From Stenogyne calaminthoides (Eukaryota; Streptophyta; Magnoliopsida; Lamiales; Lamiaceae): 64,000 nt of DNA. Location of the stretch: NCBI GenBank assembly GCA_037126765.1, contig JBBCBC010000017.1:27333916-27397915 (forward strand), written 5' to 3'. Below are positions 34,204 to 47,307 of the stretch, piece by piece; position 1 is the first letter of the stretch, and each line of letters starts with the position of its first letter. The translations under genes were made by a program, and so were the position numbers. The notes under the pieces are model-generated. The model was not told where the DNA came from. It did no database searches and saw only the letters and a list, made by a program, of their open reading frames with translations.

Positions 34204-37200
34204 TCACTCTTTAGGCTTGTATCCTTCTGGCATCTCTCTTTGATCTTGAGGTACGTTGAAAATCTGATAAAGTTTCCATTTGACATCATTGGTCCGGCGA
34301 GGATCGCTTATGTGCTTTTTGCTCAGGATGTCAAAATAGAATCTCTGAAATGCCAGTCTGTCAAATGAGCCATCTGCCTTCTTCGAGTAATCCAACAGAT
34401 CATACTCTTGGCGAGATATTTTTACATTGATTATTTTGGCCTCATTTTCCGGATACTTGAAAAATCGGATATTTATTTTCCAACCCGTTGAGGAATTCAT
34501 CATCTGGAGATTCTTCTTGTGGAACAAGATCAAGAACAAAAGGCATCCGAAGCCATTCACTTCGATCTTATTCCATTCCTCAAACCTCTTAGCATGTGCG
34601 GCAGCTTTTTGAATGATCTCATCAACTCTTCTTTGGCGAGGTTACGCATAGATTTTCCACCTTTCCTTTCTTTCTTCCCTCGATCCGAATTTCCTCTTGG
34701 ATCTTACGCCTGTCTTAATTTGTTCCGCCCTTCTCTCTTCTTCACTTATTAGGGCTTCTTCCGCAATCTGTTCTTTGGACAATTTCTCGGCCCGATTTCT
34801 TATCGGCTGAATTTGGCTATTTGTGCTTCTTGTGATTTTCTTAGTCCGAGTGGTGGTACAAGTTGTGATGTCCCAAAGACCCTTGGCAGAGCACCCCGTA
34901 GCGACCTTTCTTGCCTTTGACTTTTCCATCTTTTTCGAAATTTCGTTAGCAAAAAGATCCGGATGGTCTAGTCTTTGTCCATAAGATTCAACCTATCTGA
35001 ATCGGATCTTCATTGTTACGATCGTGTCGATTGGTTTCTCACTCTGTCTTTCCCTTTTTTGGTTTGATCAAAAAGAGCGGTGAGGTGGGAGGTCGAGAAC
35101 CAAAAGTCGATATATCGCCTGTTGAGATCTGCAGCAGATAAACCTTGAGCTTGAGCAGTTAGATTTTGAACCTTCGAGATCAGCTCAGTCTTGATAGATT
35201 CCATGGCAGTAGAGAGTGTAAGAGTCAGTTTGTCAAGTTTCTCTTCTGTCAATTCTAGCTTTTCAGTGAGCATCAGAAAAGAAACTTGTTGTTGATCCAC
35301 CTGAATTAGTTTGTCATCAACTGATTTTATAAGTTCTGCAGACACGGTGGTCACAGTTTGGGAGAACTGATCTTTGATTGCCTCGATCTGGGAAATAGTC
35401 AATTCCCTTTGATCTGTTATTTCTTTGAGGCCAATCAGCCTCTGATCAGCTATCACTCCCTCAACTTCTTCTTTCAGGAGATCTTTGAGACATGATATGA
35501 TCTCCTGAATTTGATCAGCGGTGATGTGAGATGTAGGAATGGTATGCCTCACTTGATTTGTTTCAGTTGTTTGTGCCTCCAGTGGTTGGTCATGAACTGC
35601 AGCACTAGTTCCACTATCATCGGCAGCTCCCGCATCCTTCATAGGCATATCTGCCCAGAGCTTCTTCAGATCTCCGATTAAGCCTTTGTTCACCAACCCC
35701 CGACTTTAGAGATCAAAGCTTTAATTGATTCAAAGATTATCACTCACCGGTGATCCTATGAGCGATTTCTTCATATCGAAATCAAAATCTGCAAATTCAT
35801 CAGCACCTCCCATCTGTTCTATAATCATCATAAAGTCTGAGAAGCTCTTTAACCGGAGATCTTTCCATGTGAGGATCTCCATAACTTCCTCTCTGATAAC
35901 AGGATGGGCTACCAGCTCTGGATACATCACATCAATATCTTGTTCAATTTGCATCCTGACCATTTTCCCGGTGATGGTCTTGGATGATCTGGACTCAGGA
36001 ATTATTTGCTCAGATCGACCAAATTTCGGTTGATGAGATGTAGAGGGTTCTGGTGGTGCTTGAGTAGGTGGAAGTTGGTTAATTGGCTCGACTGCGCAGA
36101 GGTTCATTGTCGGGCGTAGTTACGTCCCGGCTCTGCAATGTAAGCTTTTACGGTTCGTGAACGATGTAGTTTCAGTTTTTGCGGACGGTGGAAGTGAAGG
36201 AGAAACATGCTCGGAGCTGGCAAGTCCGGAGCGGTGAATCAACTCAAGTTTGAGGAGAAGGAGATCGTTCGTCTCTTGCTCCTTCCTCAGAATGTTCTGG
36301 CGAGCTCTCAGCTTGAGAAGCCTGCCTGTCTAATTTTTCTCCTGATCTACGTGCGATCAGTGATCTGGCGCTCATCCTTCATCGCCGACTCATCTTCCGA
36401 AAAGAGTCATGGAGGCTGTTTTGCCTTCTTGACCTCTTCTCTTGAGCCTTCACGGTTTTTTTTTTCTTCTTTTGGGGAGCATCCGTGTGTGCGAGGGGCC
36501 TCCTTGGTTTTCCTTTCTTCACCTTTGGAGGAATGGGCGCGTATCATCATCGTTGGCCCATATATAAACTGAAGTTGTTGTGAGGAAGGCCTTGTAGGAC
36601 TTCAATCCATTCCGTCCCCATTCGGCATTTGGCGGTTTGTCTTTCAAGATAACAACAACCTTGTTGAGATTCTTGATCCTCTTCTTCGATAGACTGCCTC
36701 CATTCATTAACTCCAAATTTTTCATGTTCTTGGAGTAGGATGGCCTTCGAGAAGCCATGCCAATTGATGTTCTTGGCTTCATCAATTATTGCGACCATCT
36801 TATGCATATTTAGACGGATGTTAGAGCATCAAATTGAATGAAATACCCATGATTGTTTTTGACACAATATGTCAAACAACAATCGGTATTTCCTTTTTAG
36901 CATTGGTCCGACAAAACCTGTTAATCGATGTTTGTCGGCTTCCTGAAGAGTTCGTTTTACGATCACTCATCTTCATTCTCCCCAGAGTCTTGTGAGATTC
37001 GATCCTTTGGGTAAAAAAATTGAGCAGGACGAGATATGTCAACGTTCGTCGGTCGATCTCCTCTCCGCTTGACCAAGAGATCACTCATCTCCGAGGGTGT
37101 TCAGATCCACCTTCAAATTCCTTAGAATTGAGTGCTTCATATTGCATCACCGGATTGCAAAGTGAGCAACCTGTAATTTCTCAAGGCCTCCTTTCTTCGA

Positions 37201-37326
37201 AATTTGTTCCACTTCCATGGATTCTCGATCCCGTAGAGCACCAAATTGTCTGAATTTGTCATCGACAATCTTTGTTGCTAGTTCAGCATAGTTGCACATT
37301 ATCTTTCCCATACCGTGAGTGGCCAT
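34204..37326 (-). pseudogene. Decayed additional ORF of RE-B
   Basis: A series of minus-strand pieces in the same position as the RE-A extra frame. A plausible start is MATHGMGKIMCNYAELATK at about 37326. A broken middle follows (36807-36107). 36107-35730 holds MYPELVAHPVIREEVMEIL. 35696-35016 has 226 codons and is mainly coiled coil (ISQIEAIKDQF, LTEKLELTEEKLDKL). A basic piece follows (34929-34642), and 34560-34204 ends QIFNVPQDQREMPEGYKPKE. The last part resembles the RE-A C-terminus in layout (Y-x2-F/I-F-N then Pro/Asp/Glu). At least five frame breaks. Function unknown. Confidence 0.65.
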
Positions 37327-39582
37327 CTACAACAAGATAGACTCGATTAAAATTGTGCATATACATAACGATATCATGTATAGATTATTCGACCTATTCT
37401 CAGGCCTAGTAATCGATAAACACATACGGAAAACATGAAAAGATAAGGCATATCGCAGATAACACATAGACATAATCTATATGATCGAGGATTTTGAAAA
37501 AAAAAAACATCAAATAACCGAAATTACCAGATTCAATTTTTTTTAAAATGAGTTTGAATCGCAGGAAAACACTTGAATCACAGAAAGGTAATTTTGAGTT
37601 TTCAGAGAATAAATCGCAAATTTGAGAATAAGAAAACTCTGGTAGGGTTTTGATGTAACTTATAAGGAGGAGGAGGGAAAAACGAGATTGGAAGATCAAT
37701 CGTTTGAAAAGATTAAACGATCCAGATTAAGCGGTTTTGATCGTATGGTCAGGAAAAACACGTACGAATACCTTTTGGATTTAAAAACACATTTTGTAGC
37801 AATTAATACAAGTACCCCACGTCCGCATTAAATGTTTTGCAGGGAATACGTCACAAAAGGTAATGAGTACAGTAAGGCAAATAATATCAGATAAGATCAA
37901 ATAAGTAAGCAATAAACAAGGAAACAGAAAAGCGTATCTGGTTGACTGATATTGTAATCAGTCAATACCACTTGTAGTTGTTGATTCCACTTGTTGATCT
38001 TAGTTTTCTGCCTAATCCTTATAATTTCCCAACTGTTCTTTTCAACTGATCCGCTTCACTTTGCGTCTGATTTCCCTTTTCTGATCCTCTTTGATCAGTT
38101 GAAGTTCCCCCTTCAACTGATATTTATGTTTCTCATAGACTGATATATATATCTGATTTGTTGTTGTATCAAGCTCAACTGATCTTCCTCATCAGATCAG
38201 TTTCGTATATAATCAGATTTCAGTTGACCTAATCTGATTCTTCTCAGATCAAGCCAATTCTTGGGATACGTGTTACCTCCAAAACTTAGTCTAGAATAGT
38301 AGTCTCTATTCCCTAAGTTGGCACCATTTGACATGCGTAATTATAGTCTGAATATTTCGATATGTCAATCCGCCGTAAATTTATCCAATTATCAGTCGCG
38401 TGATTCCTACACGTTGTCCTTGTGATGCAAATTTCGCTAAAAGGCTTTTTGAAATCAAATTTGCATTTGCACCCTTGCTTGGCCTCTATAAATTGGACCA
38501 ATATTTTACACAACATAACCCATTCACCATACTTATCTTCTTTGTAGAATCATGTATCCTGGTGAACCCTTATTTCCGGTGAGACTTCCAGCAAACACCT
38601 TTACCCCTTTTTCAATGATTTCAGCTTCTCAAATCAACCCTGTGTGTCCCTTATCACTGTTTTCGTCGTCATCAAAGATTTCACATACAATTGTTGCCAA
38701 GCTTCTCTACCACCAAGGCGGCGGGTCTGCTGTCGCAACTGAGAAGACACTTCTCCTAACCGTATGCACCTTGTGTGTCTATCGAGATGACGGAACTAGC
38801 ATCAACAAACTCAGTCTGATATAAAACAAGAGTTTGATAGACGGTCTTGATCAGACAACAGCTGATCTTCGTATATCAACTCTATTTTTTCATGCGACAC
38901 ATGTGCCCATAAGGTCTTTGAACCACTTTCTTGGCACATGTGCTCCATTTAACAGCTGGAGAGCCCATTGACTTCAGGTCTAAGGGCTCCTGGCTTAGAA
39001 ATCCTATCAAGGCCTCTCTCGCTCCATTGGTTTTAGCTTCAGCGAGAGGCTTAGGATTATTTCAAAGCCTTCTTACCCTTGTTAAGTGGGGGAAAATGGG
39101 AGCATGAGATCTTAAAATCTCTCTCTCTCCCCCTCTTCTAGGGTTAGGATGAGGGTTTAGGGTTATAGGTTTAGGGTTTTTCGGTTATGACTTATGTCTT
39201 GACCTCCCGTCCTCTTGTACTTGTAACTTGTAATGTAAATCTGACCTTCGGGTCTTTATCAATGAAAATTTCTATTATTCCATTGTTGTGTAAATTACCT
39301 GTTTTCTTATGCGATGTAAGCTTTAATCTTGTGAATCTTGCTTGTTGAGTATCATATTAATCGACTTACAAAGCGAAATAACCAAACTGGTTTAATCAGA
39401 TAATTCCTTAAGACGATCAGTTCCTTAAATCTGATAAACCTTCAATCTGATAAACCTTCAATCTGATCAGTTTCTTTAATCTGACAAATCGTAACTCGAT
39501 CAAGACCTTCTTATATCGGTTCCTTGATCGATCTTACGATCGATTGAGATACCAAACTCAACTGACTCCTTTTAACCTGTGG
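37327..39582. other. RE-B spacer between RNase H and the additional ORF
   Basis: No gene seen. 39380-39560 has repeated ATCTGATAAACCTTCA words. 38880-39300 looks different from the rest: it has telomere-like TTTAGGG repeats (39143-39178) and ends with AATGAAAATTTCTATTATTCC, reminiscent of an LTR or transcript end on the plus strand. It may be a small insertion whose borders I could not fix. Confidence 0.4.
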
Positions 39583-40343
39583 TTAGTCTCTTAACCAGCT
39601 GGTTCTGGAGATCATCCCATCAAGCATTTTAGGTGCTTTTTCTCCAAGATCCAGAAGCCCTAGCTCATTGCATAATTCTCTGAATCTGATCTCAGCTAGT
39701 GGCTTGGTTAGAATATCAGCTTTCTGTATATCAGTATGAATCTTTTCCATTATGATATTCTTCTTTTCAACATGATCTCTTATAAAATGGTGTCTGACAT
39801 CCACATGCTTGCATCTTGTATGTAGAAACGAGGATTACGAGTGATTGCAATAAAGACTATTATTATCACGTAATATAGGTACATTCTTAGCTACAATGTT
39901 ATAATCCTCACCGCCGACTAAGCGGGAGCGGTTTGGGAGCAACAAACTTCTGCAGACCATATATTCCTTCAAGTAGTAGATGTCGCAACTGATGTCTGCT
40001 TCTTTGAAAACCACGAGATCAGTTTACTTCCTAAAAACTGACATGTTCCTGAGGTTGATTTTCTGTCAATCTTGCAACCTCCATAATCAGAATCAGAATA
40101 CCCACTAAGCTCTAGATTATCATCTGATGGGTAAAATAAACCAAGGTTTACTGTCCCCTTCAGATACTTAAGAATCCGCTTAGCTGCTTCTAGGTGGCTT
40201 TGCATAGGATTTGCCTGAAATCTGGCACATACACCTACTGCAAAAGTGATATCTGGTCTGCTGGCAGTCAGGTATAGTAAGGATCCAATGAGAGCCCTAT
40301 ATTCTTTCTGATTTGTTTTCTGACCATCCTCATCTGGATCCAT
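39583..40343 (-). pseudogene. RNase H of RE-B
   Basis: 40343-39969 carries YRALIGSLLYLTASRPDI, HLEAAKRILKYLKGT and SGYSDSDYGGCKIDRKS through SWFSKKQTSVATST. After a broken 160 bp, 39804-39583 gives MDVRHHFIRDHVEKKNI and ADILTKPLAE to the end of pol. The catalytic Asp of YSDSDY is present; the TEAEY region is lost in the break. Confidence 0.9.
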
Positions 40344-41118
40344 CTTGAATCCAAATCATCATAGGAATTTTGGCTTCCTTACGGTTTTGAACTCCAAACT
40401 TAGCCAATAAATTCCTAGTGTACTTTTTGGCTTGGCATTGAATATCCCTTCTGTACTTTGCTTCACTTGTAGACCCAGAAAATAATTCATCTGACCCATC
40501 ATGGACATCTCGAACTTCCCTTGCATCAGTTTGCTGAATCTTTCACATAGACTCTTGTTGGGAGATCCGAAGATGATGTCGTCCACGTAAATCTGAACCA
40601 TCAGAATATCTTCTCCATCTTTTATTCGAATAAGGTTACATCCCATCGCCTTTTAGTGAACCCACTTGTCTATCAAGAACCGAGAGAGTGTATCATACCA
40701 AGCTCGAGGCGCTTGTTTCGAACATAAAGAACTTTTCTTAAATCGGTACACTTGGTTGCCCTTTTTCAAAGCACGGAGGTTGTTAGACATAAACTTCCTC
40801 TGCTAGTACCCGTTTAAGAATGCACTCTTTACGTCCATCATCCGATACACAAAGGAACCCTCTGTGGTAAGCATATGCGAAGCTTGAAATGAATGGCTTC
40901 TAAAGCGAACGATCCGGTGCAAAGGTCTCATCATAATCAATTCCTTCTGATTGTGAATACCCCTTAGCAACAAGTCTTGCCTTATTCCTGGTTATGACAT
41001 TTTTCTCATCTCTCTTGTTCTTGAATACCCACTTCGTGCCAATTACGTCTTGATGATTTGGTCTGTCCACCAGTTCCCAAACTTGATTTCTCTCGAACTG
41101 TTCCAGCTCCTCCTGCAT
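40344..41118 (-). pseudogene. Reverse transcriptase of RE-B
   Basis: RT begins in 41118-40900 (WELVDRPNHQDVIGTKWVFK, KARLVAKGYSQSEGIDYDETF). A middle part is broken by frameshifts (MDVKSAFLNG is readable near 40830). YVDD is intact in MVQIYVDDIIFGSPNKSL (40646-40359), followed by MGQMNYFLGLQVKQS. Confidence 0.9.
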
Positions 41119-41127
41119 GGCTAGAAT

Positions 41128-42987
41128 CTAGCTTGCGTCTTGTAGAGCTTCCTCTACAGTTGTTGGTTCCTTCATAGACAGATAACAACAATACATGGCA
41201 CTTTCACCAATCTGATGTCTAGTTTTAACTCTATCAGATGGGTCTCCGATGATCAGATCAGTTGGATGACTGGTTATCCAGGTCCTTCTGTTCTGATTTA
41301 CGTCGGTTTGGAGAACAACATCCATTTCGGATAAAGATTCATTACTAGCGATTGGGAGTGGTGCAGAGTTATGATCCACTTGATAAGAACACGTCTCAGC
41401 TGATGTTGGACTCATCATGTGTTTGATGTCCGTTAAATGGGAACTTCAGTGTTCCCCCAGAACCGGATGGTTCGGTTGATCTTTATCTCATTTGTGCGAA
41501 CTTCTTCATCGGCGATTTTTTAGTACCTTAGGATCTGATTGATCTGGTGAATCAGCTAGATCTGGAATGTATACTGTTACGATGTCTGATTCTTTTTCCT
41601 TGATCGTTAGTTGATCCATTTTCTGAGCATCAGGTACTGGTTGATCAGGTATATCTTGTTCTGAGGCAGATTTCTCTTGTTCAGAAGATGCTTCATCAAA
41701 GACTACATGGGGTGTTTCTTCCACAACTAGGGTTAAATGCATTTGTAAACCCCGAAAGCCTTGCTAGATGAGGAATATCCTAAGAATATACCCTCATCCG
41801 ACTTGGCCTCAAAGGTCTTCAACCCGACTCTTCCCATTGTTGTGTATGAAACACTTACACCCAAAAAACATGGAAGTAAGAAACACGAGGTTTTACGCCC
41901 TTCCACGTTCATAGGGTGTTTTGTAGTGAGCCTTAGTCGGAAGACATCTGCTACGAGTATGACATGCAATGTTGATTATTCGCCCTTGAACGGCTTGGTA
42001 TTGCATGTTCAAATAACATAGTGCGAAAGAAAATTCTTTGAGTGTTCTCGTTTCTCCGCTTCTGCTACTCCATTCTCATTGTGGTGTTCTTGCAAATGAT
42101 GTCTCATGTCAGATACCAAACTTAGAGCAAAAATCAAGAATAAAAGAGTTCGAAATTCGTACCTTTATCTCGATCCGATTTTTTACTACACTGACACCCT
42201 TCTCATTTTGTAATCTTTTAAGCAGCTCGGGTATCTTCGTTGTCGTCTCATTCTTCTTATGTAAGAATATAACCCAGGTAAACTTGGAATAATCATCCAC
42301 GATTACCAGAGTATATTTAAGTCCACGAGATCGACCGGTGTAATCGGGTCCAAATAGATCCATATGAAGCAATTTTGCAATATCACTGGATGTCGGTCCA
42401 GGAATTCCCTTGAATGAATCTTTGACCTGTTTTCCCTTCTGACATGCAACACATGTCTGATCCTTTGAAAATACTTCATTCGGAAGTCCTTCCACTAGAG
42501 ACATCCTTGCTATCTTATTAAGAGTTTTAAAGTTCAGATGGCTCATTCTTTTGTGCCAGAGCCAACTGCTACTTTTGGAACTCTTAACAATAAGGCATGC
42601 ATTTCTTGGGCAACTGTTCCAATCTGCTGTGTAGATCGTCCCTTTCCTTGAACCAGTTAACAAAATCTGTTGAGTGGCTCGATTCTTGATAGTGCATTGA
42701 TCAGTCGAGAACTCAACACTGAATCTGTTGTCGCAGAATTGTGAAACCGATAATAGGTTATGCTTTAGACCTTCGACATACGACACTCCAGTGACCTGTA
42801 CATCATCATTCTCTAAGGTTTCGAATCCTTTGGTATAACCAAGGTTATCATCACCGAAGAGTACACGCGGGCCTTTCTGTTCTATGTAAGAGCTGAGGAG
42901 GTGTTTGCTTCCAGTCATGTGCCTTGAGCATCCACTATCGATGTACCAGATAGTTGCTTGCACACCTCCTTTGTTGGCCAGACCCAC
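41128..42987 (-). pseudogene. Protease and integrase of RE-B
   Basis: 42987-42109 is one 292-codon frame. It has the protease active site WYIDSGCSRHMT and SYVEGLKHNLLSVSQ, then integrase with WHKRMSHLNF, CVACQKGK and the first catalytic acid in HMDLFGP. The second acid region is replaced by VKNRIEIKVRISNSF, so integrase is inactive here. Frameshifted pieces to 41128 give FLGYSSSSKAFGVYKC and an acidic linker before RT. Confidence 0.9.
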
Positions 42988-43115
42988 GCGATCCTGCAGC
43001 CAAATCAGGCTTTAGGTACCCCTTTTGGATTGGGTCCTGAGGGGTTAGGTTTGGTTTTGGGGATCCATACAAACAGAGCACTTCTATTGTGATCAGTTAG
43101 ATCAGAAGGCCTGAT

Positions 43116-45604
43116 TTATCTCCCATACCTATCAACATAATCATACGTCTCTTTATATGCTTTCTGATTGGTATGATTATTAGTGTGAGCCTTTGGTGAC
43201 TTAGAAGACTTGGGATTTATCTTTTCTGTTTGTCTTCTTTTCTTCCAGTGTGGCTCAGGTGCAGCAGCCCTAGGTTTCTGATTATAAGGGTAGGTACGAC
43301 TGCTACCATCAAAAGATTCATATATTTTTGGCATAGGTGATTTTTGCAGTTTACCTAAAGCGTGCTTATTCGGCAGCTGACCTTGATTGGGTCTCAAATT
43401 AGACTTCCCTTTTACAGGTTGTCTTTTCTGATACCCGATCTGTTGATCAGGTTGAGGTCTCTTCAGAAGAACTGGATTCTTCTGTTGATTCCTCGGTGAT
43501 GCTTTTACCGATTAAGGTCCATTTATGTCCCCCTTCCGTTGAAACACTGTCTTACCCGCTTTCAACTGGTCTTTTTCCCTTATTAGATACAAGTTTGGCT
43601 TTTGGTGTATCTTTGTCAGAAACTCGTCTGATTATACCTTTTTGAGGTGAATCAACCGGGGCTTTTGAGGATGTGGAAGGGTTCTCATACCCAAGTCCCT
43701 TCTTGTTAATCGTTGTTCGAAAATAGGTGTTCATATCTTGAACAGTTTTAGAAGATTTTGTAAAAACTCTATTTTTTCTTTTGAAATTATCCTCGGAAGA
43801 TTTTAGACTTTCATGCGCAATGTCGAATAGCTCATCAAATTTAGCTTTGAAGGATTTTGAAGTCATCGAACTTTGTTGTTTGTTAATTGCTAGCTGATCT
43901 TTGATCTGCTTCTCCTGATCAGAAGACTTAACTTTCAGAATGTTAAGTTCCTCAGTTGCCTTTCTCGAAAGGTTTAAAGAGATTTCGATTTGAGAGCTTT
44001 TATTGAGATCGTTCTCTTTAACAAAGCCGATTATTTACGATCCTTAGCTTGTCATTTTCAAACTTCCACTATAGCATAAGTTTCTCTTTGCATTGGAGAG
44101 ATCATCAAGCAATTGCTCGAGTAGAGCTGCGCAGTCAATCTCCCCAAAGGTGTGCTAATGATAGCGGTGTAAAAGGAACAAAGCGAAGGTTTTGGAGGTT
44201 ACCTCGATTGGTCCTCCTTGGCCATCGAGGCGATCTCATCATCATCGAAGAGAATATCGGATCTTCATTCTCATAGAAGTCAACAAAGATCGCTTATCGG
44301 GCCGAAATCTTCTCTGAGGAGTATCCGAGAATCCTCGGAGGGTATATAGGAATCGTCGATTCGGATGTGTCGACAACCATGGCTTTTTCGTCCTGTAACG
44401 TTGCTCTCTTACATTCCTCTTTTCTTCCCTTTCTTTTTGGCGTCAGTGCAGGCGATCACCTTTGTAGTTACACAGCTTCTCCACGGTTGAAGCATGCTCC
44501 TTGATCCACGTAACCTTTTCTTCGGTGAATCACTCTGTGCGTATGATCTATCAGGTGACTTCCCTTTCTGATAGTAGTCTGAGCTCCTTCTTTCAGATCG
44601 ATTATCTCTTCTCTCATCATTTAGATTATCTCTTTTCTTTTCTTCTCTGTGATCTCTTCGATCATCAGATCTAGTTCTTTCTGGAGATCTGTTGGGCGAT
44701 CTCCTATCTCTTCATCGGTATGTTGATAATCTTTATAGAATCTTCGATACTTACCAAGTTGAATATTTGATTTTTCTAGTTTCTTTCAGTAGCGAAATGA
44801 TCTGTTCTTACCGCTTGACTTACGATGTTTCCAACAGGTTCATTGGCCTTTGACTGCTTTCTTTGGTTGCCTTTAAACGAAATCGATTTGGAAGTTGAGG
44901 CTTCAATGGCACCTCATCTTCATCTCGCTTGTCCTATTTCAATTAAATCGAACTTCGTGAGCTTTAAGGCTTAAGAACAAGCTACTCGGCTTCATCTTTG
45001 AAATGTCTTGGCAATCCTTGATTACCGTGACTTTCATATCCCATTTCTTGGTGAGGGATCTTAAGATCTTGTAGTTGATGTCCTTGTCTGACATCTCTCT
45101 ATCAAGTTCTCGTAGCTTATTCACTGACATAGTAATCCTTCCATCGAGTTCGTTGATGGTCTCGTTGGGCAGCATCTTCAGTTTTTCGAACTTCACCAGT
45201 TCGGCTTGTAGATGGCTGTCTTTGATCTGATCATTTCCTTCGCATATCTCAGCTAGAGTATCCCACATTGCTCTCGCAGTTTTGAGATATTTAATCTTTT
45301 CCTTGGTGACCTTGTCCAACGTTTTCATGATAATATGCCTGGCGATTGTATCTAGAGTATACAGTTTCCTTTCCTCTGCATCCATCAAGGCTGGGCTTTT
45401 TCGTACAAGACTTCCCGGGGCAAAGTCTGGATCTCCTCCAACTGCAGGGTTGTCGTAATATATGATGATGGGTCCTCTTTCAATGACTTCCATCATTCTG
45501 CCACTAATCGAACCTAGATGGTTGCTCATATAAATGGCCCAATCTGCATACTCATCAATTGAGAACTTCGGCAGATCATGATACATACCAGAGGTATTGT
45601 CCAT
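43116..45604 (-). pseudogene. gag of RE-B
   Basis: 45604-44939 (221 codons, start MDNTSGMYHDLPKFS) is a UBN2-type gag domain with AMWDTLAEICEGNDQIKD and YKILRSLTKKWDMKV. Between 44938 and 43870 the frame is lost; a rough zinc-knuckle (CFN-x-GE) can be made out near 44,490. The coiled-coil and basic tail survives in 43866-43552 and 43397-43116. It is homologous in layout to gag of RE-A. Confidence 0.85.
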
Positions 45605-45728
45605 GCTGAGTGTTTTTTGGAAAAATGAATGAGTTTTAAAAATGGTTTTTCAAGATCTGTTCAATTGACCACAAAGATTCTTCCTCAAGAATAGATGATA
45701 CACAAAGTCAGTGGTCTGTACAACCACT

Positions 45729-45740
45729 GCTCTGATACCA
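45729..45740 (-). other. Primer-binding site of RE-B
   Basis: TGGTATCAGAGC, two bases from the end of the 5' LTR, is the exact complement of the plant initiator-Met tRNA 3' end used by copia elements. Confidence 0.9.
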
Positions 45741-45742
45741 CT

Positions 45743-47307
45743 TGTAGGTCCCGAACGGATTTTGTGAGGACAGAAGTCTAGAGGGGAGGGGTGAATAGAC
45801 TTCTGAAAAACTTTTTGTGCAGATCAGGTGTGAGAGCAGTTAGCCTGATCAGAGTGCGAGTGAATCAGTTTGGAATGATAACCAACTTACTAATCGCATG
45901 AAGGCAGATCAGTTCGGTAACTATCAGTTTAACTGATGTGCGGAAGCTAAGTTTTACCCGTGTGAAAAACCAGTTTTGATAAATCAGATTCCAAAGTCAG
46001 CCTTTTAACCAGTTGACTAAAGTGTCAAACTTGATCAGATCAGAAGCTTGGTGCTTGTTGATCTTAACTTAGAATATGTATGCTGCTTTAATAGTTGTGT
46101 GCGATTGTGTAAACAGTTAATCAAAGCGGTAAAGGCACACAAGATTTATAGTGGTTCGGACAAACCAAATCCTACGTCCACTCTTCCCTCGTCACAAGGG
46201 GCACCAACTAAACCAAATTTGGACTTAGATTTTTGTGTTAGTCCAACACAAGATAATCGACAGATATTTAAGGAGTTCTCACTCAACCGATCCTTAAATC
46301 GTAACTAGAAACCCTAGTGCGAAATCTTGCTAAACAACTTAACCTAACTTTGGGTTTGGATAAGATTGTTTTGGTTCCAACTATGAAATCTTTTCTAGTG
46401 TTTAAGATAGCCTATCAATTTAGATGAAAAGATTTCTATGCTAAGAACTTATGGGATGAACACTTAATAAAATAATCTTCTTGTTCGTGTTCTTCGTATG
46501 CGGAAATTTGATTATAGCTTGAGCTTCTTGATCGTTTCGTGGTTTTCCGTGTTTTCACTCAAGTGTGATCCCATATTTATAGACCTCGAAATCAAAGAGC
46601 CGTTGGAGAGCAATTTGAATTTCAGGCTATATTTGGTAGGCTTCGGGATTGATGTGGCGTGCTTGAGAACAACATGGCGAAAGTGTGAATAGTGTCTTTT
46701 ATAGCCCATTGGAGAAAGCGGCACCAAATCCGTAATTGCGGCTCCGATCATCGTGTCTCGTCCTTATTGGTTAACAGAGGGCACTTTTTCGATGTTCTTC
46801 CAAATAAGTTTGACATTCTTCTTGTTCGGATCATCGACGTATGATTTGGTGAAACATCGATTTTCACAGGAGTGACTTTGATCGACCAAAGTGATCGATC
46901 TACTGATTGAGTCTTCGGTGCCGGTTGACTTAGCTTCAACTAGCGGACTTACCGATGTAGGTCTTCTGGTTTGATCTTCTGGAAGTCATCTGATCTTCAA
47001 GTATTCTGAGTTTGAGCTTCATGACTTCAGCTGAGATATCTGACTTGATCAGATCGATCTGATCTTCTGTTCTTTTCTTGCATTCTGGCCTGTCGGATAT
47101 CAGCTATTCTTTGGATCTTCAGATCTGACCTATACATATTGAGGTTCCCCCTCAATATGTGACCTATCTATTACATCAGTTGTTCTATACAGTAATTATC
47201 AACTGGTATTCTATAAACGGTAATATAAACATCAGTCAGCTAATAGGTCTGACTGGTCCTATTACATGTGTTTTAGAACTTTCATCAAAACTCTAAATTT
47301 CCCAACA
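45743..47307 (-). mobile_element. 5' LTR of RE-B
   Basis: 1,565 bp from TGTAGGTCCCGAACGG to AATTTCCCAACA on the plus strand, intact at both ends. TATA box at 46574-46582. It differs from the 3' LTR mainly at CAG/CTG words. Confidence 0.93.

Larger units (their letters stand above)
32438..47307 (-). mobile_element. RE-B: complete Sirevirus-like copia retrotransposon
   Basis: A 14.9-kb element, minus strand: 5' LTR 45743-47307, perfect initiator-Met PBS, gag, protease, integrase, RT, RNase H, spacer, decayed additional frame, polypurine tract, 3' LTR 32438-34000. The GAGAT repeat flanks it (32433-32437 and 47308-47312). Its pol is close to RE-A (for example DNLELSGYSD and KKQTS in RNase H), but the LTRs differ in sequence, so it is a separate family. 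Confidence 0.93.

Noticed and set aside
36207..36572. Plus-strand open frame of 121 codons in RE-B
   Set aside because: Complement of the charged part of the additional frame; no domain or codon signal of its own.
39143..39178. Possible interstitial telomere repeat
   Set aside because: Only three or four imperfect TTTAGGG units; such words are common in plant promoters and leaders.
45729..45740. tRNA gene fragment
   Set aside because: The initiator-Met match is limited to the 12-nt primer-binding site beside the LTR.
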